Of a DNA stretch of 64,000 nucleotides, positions 27,492 to 38,097 are shown in pieces. The DNA comes from Kaistia geumhonensis. GTDB taxonomy: Bacteria; Pseudomonadota; Alphaproteobacteria; Rhizobiales; Kaistiaceae. The first letter of the stretch is position 1, and every line of letters starts with the position of its first letter. The stretch is taken from positions 1,302,001-1,366,000 of the forward strand of contig NZ_JAUSWJ010000001.1 in NCBI RefSeq assembly GCF_030815145.1, in the 5' to 3' direction. The translations under genes were made by a program, and so were the position numbers. The notes below the pieces were generated by a model that searched no databases, was not told the DNA's origin, and saw nothing but the letters and a program-made list of their open reading frames with translations.

Positions 27492-28682
27492 TCAGCTCCC
27501 CTTGGCGGCCGGCTGGCCGGCGGGCTGGGGCTGATCGCCGCCCTGCCCCGCTTCCGCGATCTTGGCGCCCGGCCGCAGGCGCTGGAGCCCCTCGACCACG
27601 ACCTTGTCGCCCTCGGCGAGATCGCTGCTCGAGACGAGCACGCGGCCGCTCTGGCGCTGAAGGATGGAGATCGGCGCGCGGGCGACACCGTCGCTGCCGG
27701 CGAGCTTCCAGACATAGGAGCCGGTGCGGTCCCACTGGATGGCGAGCGCCGAGACGGCGAGCTGCTTCTCGCCCGGGAAGGGCAGGTCCACCTTCACCGC
27801 CATGCCGGGGCGCACCCCGATTGCCTGCGCCGCCGCGGCATCCAGCGTCGCCTCGACCTTCAGCGTCCGCGCGGTGGCGTCGACGCGGGTGTCGATGGCC
27901 GAGACGGAGCCCTTGATGACGGCGTCGGGCTTCGATTCCGCCGACGCGGTGACGGCCTGCCCGATCTCGACGCGGCCGGCATAGCGCTCGGGGATGAGGA
28001 ACGAGACCTTCATGACCGAGGGATCGTCCAGCGTCGTTATCACGGTCGTGGGCGTCACGAGGTCGCCGACCGAAAGCGTGCTGATGCCGACGACGCCGTC
28101 GAACGGCGCGGAGACGGTGCGCCGGTCGAGCGCGATCTGGGCGCCGAGCAGGCCGATCTCGGCGCGACGCTCCGCGGACTGCGCGTCCTGGAGCGCCGAC
28201 AGCGTGAGATTGTTTGTGCTGGCGAGCTTCTGCGAGCGCTCGAGCGTCTTCTTGGCGTCACTGAGCGCGACCGCGGCGAGATCGAGCGCTGCCTTCTGGT
28301 CGGAATCGTCGAGACGGACCAGCGGCTGGCCCTTCTTCACGGCGTCGCCGGCCTTGAAGAGCACCTCCATGACCTCGGCGGTCACCTGCGGATAGACATT
28401 GATCGACTGCGGCACGAGCACGGTGCCGACGGCGCGCACATCGTCCGTCACGATGTCGCTGCCGACGGGCTCGGTCACGACCAGCGTCGGCCCGCCGAGG
28501 CCGCCGCGGCGATTGCCCCCGGCAGCGCCGCCCTGTCCACCGGCTCCCCCGGGCGCGGCGGCGACAGGTCCTCCCGAGGCATCGCCGCCAGCGGCCTGCT
28601 GGCGATGCTCATAGAAGTACCAGCCGCCTCCTGCGAGGGCGAGCACGAGCAGAGAAAGTAGGAGCTGCTTCCAGAAGGCCAT
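27492..28682 (-). CDS. RND efflux periplasmic adaptor (membrane fusion protein)
   Basis: A 396-residue HlyD/AcrA-type adaptor. An N-terminal membrane anchor (MAFWKQLLLSLLVLALAGGGWYF) is followed by a Gly-rich stretch (residues 40-65), the lipoyl half GTVLVPQSINVYPQVTAEV, a coiled-coil hairpin (about residues 130-185), and barrel and membrane-proximal domains (GVVGISTLSVGDLVTP, VRPGMAVKVDLPF). The start is set at MAFWKQ because it opens the membrane anchor. It connects the inner-membrane pump with an outer-membrane channel encoded elsewhere. It is the first gene of the pump operon, 89 bases downstream of an AraC-family gene on the same strand. Confidence 0.94.
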   Translation of the reverse strand: MAFWKQLLLSLLVLALAGGGWYFYEHRQQAAGGDASGGPVAAAPGGAGGQGGAAGGNRRGGLGGPTLVVTEPVGSDIVTDDVRAVGTVLVPQSINVYPQVTAEVMEVLFKAGDAVKKGQPLVRLDDSDQKAALDLAAVALSDAKKTLERSQKLASTNNLTLSALQDAQSAERRAEIGLLGAQIALDRRTVSAPFDGVVGISTLSVGDLVTPTTVITTLDDPSVMKVSFLIPERYAGRVEIGQAVTASAESKPDAVIKGSVSAIDTRVDATARTLKVEATLDAAAAQAIGVRPGMAVKVDLPFPGEKQLAVSALAIQWDRTGSYVWKLAGSDGVARAPISILQRQSGRVLVSSSDLAEGDKVVVEGLQRLRPGAKIAEAGQGGDQPQPAGQPAAKGS

Positions 28683-28771
28683 GGCCCGTCCCGTAGAGAT
28701 GCGTTCGGCCTCTAACGCCCACGGCAGGCGCGCTCCGTCGCTGCAGCGCATTAAATATCGGTAATGCGGGG

Positions 28772-29668
28772 TCAGCCGGCGATGCTGGCGGCGCGCGTCT
28801 CGCGGAAACTGCGGCGCATGTCGCGCGGCGTGCAGCCATAGCGCTCGCGGAACGCTTCGTAGAAGCGGCTCAGCGAGCCGAAGCCGGCCTCGAAGGCGAT
28901 CTCGGCGATCTCGTCCTCGCTCGCCAGCAGACGGCCATGGGCGAGCATGAGCCGCTGGCGCGTCACATATTCGTTGATCGTCATGCCGAGCGTCCGGCGA
29001 AACAGCGTCATCGCATAATTGGGATGCAGCCCGACCGAGGCCGCGATGTCCGCGACCGCGATCGCCTCGGTCGCGTGCTCGGCGATGTAGCGCGCCATGC
29101 GGTGCACCTTGTCGCGATGCGCCTCGCCACCGTCGGGATCGGCCTCGCGGGCGCGGCGCTCCTCCTCGTCGGAGGCGAGATTGCGCCAGCCGTCGATCTC
29201 GATGCGGCGCAGCCGCGCGGCGAGCTCGTCGCGCACCACCGGCAGCATGGTCGCGCGTCGATGGAGGAGCAGTTCGTGCCAGTCGGCGAACTGGTCCTGC
29301 TCGAAAGCGCGGACGCGGTTCGCCACCAGGAGGCCGCCCTGCAGGAGGGCCGTCTTCAGCGCCTCGCAGCCGGGCATCGCCAGGACCATGTCGATCGGCA
29401 CGTCGCTGCAGATGAAGCTCGTCCCCTCGTCGATGGCGATCACCCGGTGCGGAATCGCCGCCCAGAACATCGCGAGGTCGCCGCGCTTCAGCGTTACGGT
29501 GCGGCCGTTGAACAGATAGGTCATCTGCCCGGCGACGATGAGATTGATCTCGACATGACTATGGACGTGGGCAGAGCGCATGAGACGCACGCCCGTCACG
29601 GCGCCCACGTTGAAGGAGCCCCGTTCCGGCGTCATGTGGTCGGGATCGACGAGAAATTCCTGCTGCAT
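28772..29668 (-). CDS. AraC-family transcriptional regulator with cupin sensor domain
   Basis: A 298-residue protein. The N-terminal cupin-like effector domain has [22 protein letters not shown] with two metal- or ligand-type histidines. The C-terminal double helix-turn-helix (about residues 195-290) reads [39 protein letters not shown] and [30 protein letters not shown]. The start at MQQEFL is chosen over upstream ATGs because the extension has no domain content. It is divergent from a sugar-ABC ATPase gene, with direct repeats in the shared gap, and it also lies just upstream of the RND operon on its own strand. Either could be its target; the cupin-AraC type favours sugar-linked control. 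Confidence 0.9.
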   Translation of the reverse strand: MQQEFLVDPDHMTPERGSFNVGAVTGVRLMRSAHVHSHVEINLIVAGQMTYLFNGRTVTLKRGDLAMFWAAIPHRVIAIDEGTSFICSDVPIDMVLAMPGCEALKTALLQGGLLVANRVRAFEQDQFADWHELLLHRRATMLPVVRDELAARLRRIEIDGWRNLASDEEERRAREADPDGGEAHRDKVHRMARYIAEHATEAIAVADIAASVGLHPNYAMTLFRRTLGMTINEYVTRQRLMLAHGRLLASEDEIAEIAFEAGFGSLSRFYEAFRERYGCTPRDMRRSFRETRAASIAG

Positions 29669-29764
29669 GCCTGCGCCCACCGCTGGCCGGATCATAGCCG
29701 AGAGAAGCCGGCTGACCAGTGGGGCACGCCGCCCGGGCACGGGATCGTATCGGTCGCGGGCGAA

Positions 29765-29802
29765 ATCGTACTTTACTCCCGCCTTAGGATCGTGGACTTT
29801 AC
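29765..29802. promoter_or_regulatory. Direct repeats, candidate AraC-family binding sites
   Basis: ATCGTACTTTAC (29765-29776) and ATCGTGGACTTTAC (29789-29802) repeat in the same orientation, with the ACTTTAC parts 26 bases apart. Paired direct half-sites are usual for AraC-type activators. They lie about 75-110 bases before the orphan ATPase gene. The link is inferred. Confidence 0.4.
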
Positions 29803-29876
29803 GCGCCGGAGGAATGTCGCCGTTCTCGGTCCGATGCCCCCAGCGCTCGGGCCGTCACATTTGGGAGATGAATTCA

Positions 29877-30968
<1,092 letters not shown>

Positions 30969-30997
30969 GTCTTCCAGCATTCCCGGATTGATCTGAC

Positions 30998-31026
30998 GAG
31001 GCCCGGAAGCACCGCTTCCGGGCCTC
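30998..31026 (+). terminator. Terminator hairpin after the orphan ATPase
   Basis: A perfect 13-base stem, GAGGCCCGGAAGC and its complement, with an ACC loop. The sequence after it (GGCATTTGTTG) has only a weak T-run, but stem length and position 29 bases after the stop codon support termination. Confidence 0.85.
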
Positions 31027-31147
31027 GGCATTTGTTGACTGGCCGGGAAAGGTTGAATCCGCGCGCCGGAATCCTTAAGACTGACGACATGATCCCGGCC
31101 GGGCAGACGGCTCGCCGGCGAGGTTCCGTGTCAGCAAGGGACGACGC

Positions 31148-31633
31148 ATGCGCCTTACCCAGCAGACCAGCTACTCGATCCGCGTTCTGCTCTATTGCGC
31201 GGCGAACACGACCGACAACAGCCGGATTCGCGACATTGCCGCGACCTACAACATCTCCGAGCTGCATCTCTTCAAGATCATGCATGTGCTCGTCGAGGCC
31301 GGCTTCGTCGAGACGATCCGTGGCCGCAATGGCGGCATCCGCCTGGCGCGGCCGGCTAACGAGATATCGATCGGCGCCGTCGTCCGGGCGACGGAGAGCA
31401 ACTTCTTCCTCACCGACTGCTTCGACACCACGCATCGGGACTGCCCGCTGGTCGATGCCTGCGGCGTCAACCGCATCCTGTCCGAGGCGCTGGCGGCCTT
31501 CTTCGCCGTGCTCGACCGCTATACCGTGGCCGATGTCGCGCGCGATCGCGGGCAGCTGCGCAACCTGCTCGATCTCGGCGCCGACATGCCGCCGCCGATC
31601 GCTGCCGAGGCTCTGCCGGCGGAAGTCGCCTGA
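31148..31633 (+). CDS. rirA: RirA, Rrf2-family iron-responsive repressor
   Basis: A 161-residue Rrf2-type regulator. The N-terminus MRLTQQTSYSIRVLLYCAAN closely follows the rhizobial RirA opening. The winged helix includes RDIAATYNISELHLFKIMHVL and ETIRGRNGGIRLARP. Three cysteines fall at residues 91, 99 and 105 (DCFDTTHRDCPLVDAC), the positions that hold the iron-sulfur cluster in RirA. With the cluster bound, RirA represses iron-uptake genes; without it, repression is lost. A TonB-ExbBD operon 12 kb away is a plausible target, although I found no clear TGA-N9-TCA IRO box there. It is preceded by AAGGGA at a normal distance. Confidence 0.9.
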   Translation: MRLTQQTSYSIRVLLYCAANTTDNSRIRDIAATYNISELHLFKIMHVLVEAGFVETIRGRNGGIRLARPANEISIGAVVRATESNFFLTDCFDTTHRDCPLVDACGVNRILSEALAAFFAVLDRYTVADVARDRGQLRNLLDLGADMPPPIAAEALPAEVA

Positions 31634-31696
31634 CGGCTTGACGGGCTTCGGCCCGGCTTCCACAATCCTTGGTCTCTCCAGGGAGGAGAGCCCAGC

Positions 31697-32191
31697 ATGG
31701 ACATCCGGGACGTCCTCGGCCGGATCAGCCTTTTCGCCGATGCCCTGACACCGTCGCAGCGGGACCAGCTCGCGGCGCGCTGCCGCCTGGTCACCTATCC
31801 GCGCGACGCGGTGGTCATGAGCGAGGGCGATTTCGGCGGGTTCATGCTGGCGATCATCAGCGGACGGCTCGGCGTGACGACCGGCGGCCGCCGCGAACGT
31901 CATCCGGTGGCGACGATCGGCCCGGGCGAGATCGTCGGCGAAATGGCGCTGCTGACCGGCGCACGGCGAGCCGCGACGGTGACGGCGCTCGAATCGACGA
32001 TCGCCGTCGAGATTTCCAAGGTCGCGCTGGAGGCGATGTTCCTGCAGGCGCCGGACCTCTTCGACCGGCTCGGCGCGCTGCTCGCCGACCGCCAGCGCCG
32101 GCTGGGCGAGCCGCAGGCCGCGCATGGCCGCGCCGGCGAGATCATCGACGCGATGAAGCGGCTGTTCGGACGCCCCTCGCTCAGCTCCTGA
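31697..32191 (+). CDS. Cyclic-nucleotide-binding domain protein
   Basis: A 164-residue protein that is essentially one cNMP-binding domain. It has MSEGDFGGFMLAIISGRLGV, ATIGPGEIVGEMALLTGARRAATVTALEST, with the phosphate-binding cassette GEIVGEMALLTGARRAAT, and a C-terminal helix. There is no helix-turn-helix and no membrane segment, so it is not a Crp-type regulator. Proteins like this act as stand-alone sensors or regulatory subunits. It is 63 bases after rirA on the same strand, and its 3' end overlaps the converging DUF3307 gene by 11 bases. The partner is unknown. Confidence 0.85.
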   Translation: MDIRDVLGRISLFADALTPSQRDQLAARCRLVTYPRDAVVMSEGDFGGFMLAIISGRLGVTTGGRRERHPVATIGPGEIVGEMALLTGARRAATVTALESTIAVEISKVALEAMFLQAPDLFDRLGALLADRQRRLGEPQAAHGRAGEIIDAMKRLFGRPSLSS

Positions 32192-32570
32192 GCCAGATCA
32201 GCAGCGCGCAGATGGCGAGATAGGTCATCTGGTGCAGGAATTGGTCGCTGCCGAGGCCGCGCCAGTATTCCTTGTCGCGCACGGTCCAGCCCTTGCGGTC
32301 GCCGATCACGGCCTTGATCCAGTCGACATGGTAGTGCGTGACGAATTCGGCGACGACGATGGCCGCCGCCACGACCGCGCTGACCGGCATCAGCAGGAAC
32401 ACCGGGATGCTGGCCACCGCGTGCTGCGCCGCGTGCGAGAGGCCGGCCGGATGGCCATAGACCCCTTTCATCTCGATCTGACGCGGGGTCTGGAAGAAGA
32501 AATCGCAGAATAGGTGCTTGATCTGAAGCCAGACCAGGACGGCAAGAGCGGCGACGGCGCCTTCGGTCAT
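32181..32570 (-). CDS. DUF3307 family membrane protein
   Basis: A 129-residue integral membrane protein with about four helices. It carries the family pattern LQIKHLFCDFFFQTPRQIEMKG near residues 15-36, HAAQHAVASI, and THYHVDWIKAV with the later FLHQMTYL. Start at the ATG behind GGGGA; the longer frame upstream contains only low-complexity sequence. The function of DUF3307 proteins is not known. The conserved polar residues within helices (H, D, H, Y) suggest a site in the membrane. It lies 112 bases downstream of the fructose-type ABC genes on the same strand, but there is no reason to link the functions. Confidence 0.82.
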   Translation of the reverse strand: MTEGAVAALAVLVWLQIKHLFCDFFFQTPRQIEMKGVYGHPAGLSHAAQHAVASIPVFLLMPVSAVVAAAIVVAEFVTHYHVDWIKAVIGDRKGWTVRDKEYWRGLGSDQFLHQMTYLAICALLIWLRS

Positions 32571-32682
32571 CGATGTCCCCGGCGGGTTCGACGCCCCACA
32601 CGTCCTGCCCATGGGCATCTTAGGCGCAATCGACGCCGCTCCTGTGATCGTGGTCACACCCGCCCGGCCGATGAGCCGCGCC

Positions 32683-33518
<836 letters not shown>

Positions 33519-33522
<4 letters not shown>

Positions 33523-34637
33523 GCCGAGAGCTTCCTGATCCACTGGTCGATGGTGACGGCGACGATGATCAGCACGCCGACGGCGAAATCCTGCCAGAGC
33601 AGTTCGAGGCCCGAGAGGGCGAGGCCGTTGCGGAAGACGCCGACGATGAGCGCCCCCACCAGGGTGCCGATGATCGAGCCGCGCCCGCCGAAGAGGCTGG
33701 TGCCGCCGATCACCACGGCGGTGATCGAATCGAGATTGGCGGTCTGGCCGGCCTGCGGGCTGACGCCGCCGATGCGGCCGATCAAGACCCAGGCGGCAAT
33801 GGCGCAGATGAAGCCGGCAAGCGCGTAGACGCCGATCAGCGTGCGGTTGGTGTTGATGCCGGCGAGACGGGCCGCGTCCGGATCGTCGCCCGTCGCATAG
33901 ACATGGCGGCCGAAGGCGGTCTTGTTCAGGATGTACCACACGGCGAGCGCGACCAGCAGCATCACGATCGAGCCGTAGGTCAGCACCCAGCCCTTGAGGA
34001 AGACCCAGTCGAGGCCCAGCGTCTTGGAGAAGAAGTCGTAGGGCTTGATGATCGTCCCGGTCCATTGCAGGAACGGCGCCGCCTCCTGCATGTCCTGCGA
34101 GCGGATGGTCTCGCTGCGCGAATACCAGACATTGAGCGCGCCGAAGATGCTCCAGGTGCCGAGCGTCACGATGAAGGGCGGCAGGCGCAGCATCGTTACG
34201 ATGATGCCGTTCACGAGGCCGCAGGCGAGCCCGCAGATGAGGCCGAGCGGAAAGGCGATCTCGACCGGCACGCCATAGACCACCGCGGTCCTGCCCATCA
34301 CCACGGAGGCGAGGATCATGATCGCGCCGACGGAGAGATCGATGCCGGCGGTGAGAATGATCAGCGTCTGGGCGACGCCCAGGATCGCGATGATGGTCAC
34401 CTGCTGCAGGATCAGCGAGAAGTTGAACGGCGCCAGGAACTTGCCGGGCGCGGCGATCGAGAAGATCACGATGCCGATCAGCAGCACGATGAAGGGAATG
34501 CTGGTCGGGAATCGATGCAGGAAGGCCTGGGCGCGGCGCACGAAGCCGACATCCCGCTCCTCGAAGCTGGCGAATGTCTCGTCGGCACCCTTGAGACCGC
34601 GCTCGGCGGCCGTCGATCCGGCAGAATTATCACTCAT
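33519..34637 (-). CDS. frcC: FrcC-type permease of a fructose/ribose-type ABC importer
   Basis: A 372-residue BPD_transp_2 (RbsC-like) inner-membrane permease with about ten helices. Signature segments are LIILTAGIDLSVGAIM and ATGDDPDAARLAGINTNRT, followed by GGTSLFGGRGSIIGTLVGAL near the C-terminus. The ATG at 34637 has GGGGAGGAG upstream and is preferred over the in-frame upstream ATG. It lies 89 bases after the binding-protein gene and overlaps the ATPase gene (ATGA). It should form the channel for fructose or a related monosaccharide. Confidence 0.9.
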
Positions 34638-34726
34638 GCGGCGAACTCCTCCCCTCTCGCCCGATGACGGGAGCCGCCGGAGCGGCTCCCGCATGACCAT
34701 GAAGCGCCTTCAGGCGACGCGTCCGC

Positions 34727-35728
34727 TCAGCCCCAGCAGAGCTTCAGACCCTCTTCGACGGTGATCGAGGGGACGCCGTCCGCGGGCTTTGCCGTCACGA
34801 GCTGCGCACCGGTGTCGAAGAAGCCGACGGCCGGGTCGATCTCGGGCAGCGTGCCGGAGTGGATCGCCTCAAGGGCCATGGCGGCCATCTTCAGCGGATA
34901 CTGCTGGCTGGTGGCGCCGATCACGCCGGCCTCCACGTTCTTGACGCCCGGGCAGCCGCCGTCGACCGAGACGATCATGACGCTGCCGTCGTCCTTGCCG
35001 ACCGCCTTCAGCGCCTCCCACGCGCCGGCCGCGGCCGGCTCGTTGATCGTGTAGACGACATTGACGTCCGGGCACTTCTGCAGCGCGTTCTCCATCGCCG
35101 TGCGGCCCTTTTCCTGGTCGCCCTGGCTGATCTCATGCGTGCAGATGCGCGGATCGTCCTCGTCGCCATACTTGTTCGGGTCCTTCACGTCGATGCCGAA
35201 GCCCTGCATGAAGCCCTGGTCGCGCAGATAGTCGACCGTCGGCTGGTTGGTGGCGAGGTCGAGGAACACGATCTTCGCGTCCTTGGCCTTGTCGCCCAGC
35301 GTCTTGTTGGCCCAGGCGCCGATCAGCTGGCCCGCCTTGCGGTTGTCGGTGGCGAAGGTGGCGTCGGCCGCATTCATCGGGTCGAGCGGCGTGTCGAGCA
35401 CGATCACCTTGAGGCCCGCGTCGCGCGCCTTCTGGATGGTCGGCACGATGGCCTTCGAGTCCGAGGGAACGATGGCGAATCCCTTGGCCCCGGCAGCGAT
35501 CAGGTTCTCGATCGCCGCCACCTGGCCGTCATTGTCGCCGTCATACTTGCCGGCGGCGGTCTGCAGCGTGATGCCGAGTTCGGCGGCCTTGGCCTGGGCG
35601 CCCTCGCGCATCTTCACGAAGAACGGATTCGTCTCGGTCTTGGTGATGAGGCCGATGATCTCGTCGGCCAGAACGGGCATGGCAGAGAGCGCCAGAATGC
35701 TTCCGGCGAGCATGATCTTCTTCAGCAT
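34727..35728 (-). CDS. frcB: FrcB-type periplasmic sugar-binding protein
   Basis: A 333-residue Periplasmic_binding_protein_like (RbsB-type) protein with a signal peptide ([23 protein letters not shown]). The mature start [26 protein letters not shown] (in two parts) is very like that of rhizobial fructose-binding protein FrcB. Further marks are [20 protein letters not shown] and [16 protein letters not shown]. It captures a monosaccharide for the FrcC/FrcA importer. The 113-base gap upstream, after the ROK regulator gene, probably contains its own promoter because the binding protein is usually made in excess. Confidence 0.88.
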   Translation of the reverse strand: MLKKIMLAGSILALSAMPVLADEIIGLITKTETNPFFVKMREGAQAKAAELGITLQTAAGKYDGDNDGQVAAIENLIAAGAKGFAIVPSDSKAIVPTIQKARDAGLKVIVLDTPLDPMNAADATFATDNRKAGQLIGAWANKTLGDKAKDAKIVFLDLATNQPTVDYLRDQGFMQGFGIDVKDPNKYGDEDDPRICTHEISQGDQEKGRTAMENALQKCPDVNVVYTINEPAAAGAWEALKAVGKDDGSVMIVSVDGGCPGVKNVEAGVIGATSQQYPLKMAAMALEAIHSGTLPEIDPAVGFFDTGAQLVTAKPADGVPSITVEEGLKLCWG

Positions 35729-35841
35729 GACTTCTCCTCCCTGGTCGTCGTTCCTCCGGCGCAGCGGGGAGACCAGTCCCCCGAAACGCCTCCGGCAATG
35801 CCGGACCGCATGAAGCTGCCTCCCGCAGCCTCATGAAGCTC

Positions 35842-37095
35842 TCAGGCTTCCGCGACGAGGTCGCGGACGCCCCTTTCGCCGTCGGCGCGCGTCAGGATCG
35901 AGGCGCGCGGCGAGAAATTGAAGAACATCGGCAGGCTGGCGGCCCCGATCGCGCCGGCATTGCGGCCGAAGGAGCCATGCAGAAGGCGCGGCGGCCGCCG
36001 CGCCTCCGGCTTGTCCCGTTCCAGCGCGGCGGCGAGGCGGGCGAGCACCGCGTCGACGAGCCCGCCGTCGATGTCGGAATCGACGACCACCAGCGGAACG
36101 TCGAGCAGCGCGATCGCCGACCACACGGCGGGCGACAAGGCATCGACCATGTCCTCCAGCCACTCGCCGACCGCGGGATTGCCTGACCGCACCGCGGCCT
36201 CGAGCGCGGCACCGCCGGCCGAGGGGACGCCATGCAAGGCGAGATGACGCGCGAGGGCATTCAGCGAGGCGCGCGTGATCAGCAGTTCGCGGCCGTCGGC
36301 GGCGGGCGGGGCCGAGGCCAGGCGGCTCGGCGCCACCGGCAGAACCGCGACATCGGCTGCATTGCCATGGCTGCCATGGAGGCAATCGCCGCCCGTGACG
36401 ATGCCGCCGCCGATGGCCGGTCCGACGAAGAGATAGAGGAAATCGTCCGCTTCGCGTCCGACGCCGTAGAAGAGCTCGGCGATGGCGGCGGCGCTGCCGT
36501 CGTTCTCGCCGAAGACCGGAAGGCCGGTCTCCTCCTCCAGCCGGGCCGGGAAGTCGACGCTGTCCCAGCGCTCGAAGGTGGACGGCGGAAGCCCGAGCCG
36601 CCCCAGCCATGCGCCGAGATTGTAGGGATGGGCGACGCCGATGCCGGCGAAGCGCGTGCGCGCCTGCGGGTCGAGCGTCGCGAGCAGTTCGTCGACGTCG
36701 CGCAGCACGATGGCGAGCGCCTCTTCGGGCGCCGGCAGCACCATGTCGTAGTCGCGGCGGGCCAGAACGCGGCCGCCGAAATCGATGAGGATCGTCTCCA
36801 TGGAGCGGCGGTCGAGACGCACGCCGATGCCATAGGCACCGTCCGCCTTGGTCCGCAGCATCGTCGCGGGCTGGCCGCGCCCGCCGGCATGGCGCTTGCC
36901 GACCGCCTCGATCAGGCCGAGTTCGACCAGCTTCTCGATGATGGCGCCGATGGCGGTGTTGGTGAGGTCGGCCGCCCGGGCGAGATCGGCCTTCGAGGCC
37001 TCGCCGGCACGGCGCAGCCGCTGCAGGACGAGCCGCTCGTTATAGCGCCGCAGCTGCGCGGAATTGCTTCCGCGGCCGTTGCCCAGCCTCTCCAC
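35842..37095 (-). CDS. ROK-family repressor, FrcR-like
   Basis: A 417-residue ROK regulator from a GTG start behind GGGGAGG. The N-terminal winged helix reads RRAGEASKADLARAADLTNTAIGAIIEKLVELGLI and the C-terminal ROK domain has YGIGVRLDRRSMETILIDFGG, GIGVAHPYNLGAWLG, VFGENDGSAAAIAE and PAIGGGIVTGGDCLHG. The usual zinc-binding CxCG cluster of ROK proteins is not obvious. It sits directly upstream of the fructose-type transporter genes in the same orientation, the arrangement of frcR in Sinorhizobium, so it likely represses them until sugar is present. Confidence 0.87.
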   Translation of the reverse strand: MERLGNGRGSNSAQLRRYNERLVLQRLRRAGEASKADLARAADLTNTAIGAIIEKLVELGLIEAVGKRHAGGRGQPATMLRTKADGAYGIGVRLDRRSMETILIDFGGRVLARRDYDMVLPAPEEALAIVLRDVDELLATLDPQARTRFAGIGVAHPYNLGAWLGRLGLPPSTFERWDSVDFPARLEEETGLPVFGENDGSAAAIAELFYGVGREADDFLYLFVGPAIGGGIVTGGDCLHGSHGNAADVAVLPVAPSRLASAPPAADGRELLITRASLNALARHLALHGVPSAGGAALEAAVRSGNPAVGEWLEDMVDALSPAVWSAIALLDVPLVVVDSDIDGGLVDAVLARLAAALERDKPEARRPPRLLHGSFGRNAGAIGAASLPMFFNFSPRASILTRADGERGVRDLVAEA

Positions 37096-37799
37096 CCTCG
37101 CCTCCCCGCGCCCCGTTTGTCCGGGGCAGACGACCTTGTGGCCGTCGATTAATTCATTCTGCTTCAGTTATTCGATCGGGATGCGGTCGAGTCAATCGGG
37201 ATTCGTCGCTGCGCCGCGGCCGCCCGAAGCGCCTGTCCGGTGCGGTGCGGCAGCCGCATCATCGTGCGCGCCGCCTCTTTGCTGCGCATCGGCATCGGCT
37301 TTCGGCGATTCGGCCCGCTCGCCGGGCGGTGATCGTGAAGCGGCGCCGGATCGGCTTTGCGCGTTGCGGAGCCGGCGAAGCCCAAATGCGCTGTCCCACC
37401 CTCGATCTCGGCATCATCCGACCACGATGTGAGGATCGCGGAATCTCATCCGCCGATCCTGTCGCAAAACGGAAATGCATCGCTGGTAGGCAAGCGCTCG
37501 CCGGTGTCCCATGGCGATGTTCGAACGAAGGCGGTTCGCGACATTCACCATTCGTCAACCATGCCGGCCTAGCGTCGAGATTGGCGAAATCTGGAATGAG
37601 GAGATATCCGATGACAGATCTTCGAGCCCGTACCGCCCGCCGATGCGCTGCTGCCACTTGCCTGCGCCGGGCGACGGGAACCCGCTGTCGCAACCGGCAT
37701 TGAAGCGGGCCGGATCGAAAGGTCCGGCATGAATTCATATCTTCAGTCCAATCGCGGCCCGGTCCTTGCATGGCTGGGTATGGCGAAAGGAGGCATTCG
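37096..37799. other. Long intergenic region, mostly non-coding
   Basis: About 700 bases between the ROK gene (leftward) and a small rightward gene. It starts with an AT-richer stretch likely to hold the ROK promoter (TTAATTCATTCTGCTTCAGT around 37148). Apart from one 30-codon frame with a good ribosome site, no supported gene or RNA was recognised. The frames on both strands are Arg/Pro-rich and look non-coding. Confidence 0.5.
37611..37703 (+). CDS. Possible 30-residue basic peptide
   Basis: A 30-codon frame starts 7 bases after GAGGAGA, an unusually good ribosome site for an otherwise empty region. The product is very Arg-rich with three cysteines (MTDLRARTARRCAAATCLRR and a short tail). 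Nothing is recognised. It may be a leader peptide or a chance frame. Only the ribosome site supports it. Confidence 0.25.
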   Translation: MTDLRARTARRCAAATCLRRATGTRCRNRH

Positions 37800-38006
37800 G
37801 TGTTCGACAACTACATCATCGAGATCGACGACAAGGCCGCCGGCATCCTCGTGAGGTCCGACCGCGCCTTCGCGTTCCACGCCCTCGAACGCACCTTCTC
37901 CGTGCTGGAAGGCATGCTGTTTCCCGATGCGATCGCGGCGGAGCGCGCCGCGCGCAAGGTGAGACGCGGCCCGCCGGCCACTGCCCTGGCGGCTGCCGCC
38001 GGCTGA
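37800..38006 (+). CDS. Small hypothetical protein, 68 residues
   Basis: A short soluble protein from a GTG start with a near-consensus AAAGGAGG 6 bases upstream. The sequence FDNYIIEIDDKAAGILVRSDRAF is followed by a helical part (LERTFSVLEGMLFPDAIAAERAARKV) and an Ala-rich tail. There are no cysteines, signal peptide or membrane segment. The type (short, acidic then basic, beta strand then helix) looks like small conserved hypothetical proteins of Hyphomicrobiales, but I cannot name a family. It stands alone, about 90 bases before the aminotransferase gene, and may share a promoter with it. Confidence 0.6.
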   Translation: MFDNYIIEIDDKAAGILVRSDRAFAFHALERTFSVLEGMLFPDAIAAERAARKVRRGPPATALAAAAG

Positions 38007-38097
38007 CGATCGAGGCCCCGCACCTGCTGCGGGGCCTTCTCTTTTGCGCGCCCGGCGCGCTATGGTGATCCCGCTCTGTCGGGGTTCATCTGCGAAA

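Noticed and set aside
25815-28661. Long plus-strand frame of about 948 codons
   Set aside because: It is antisense to the RND pump and adaptor genes, with composition typical of a shadow frame.
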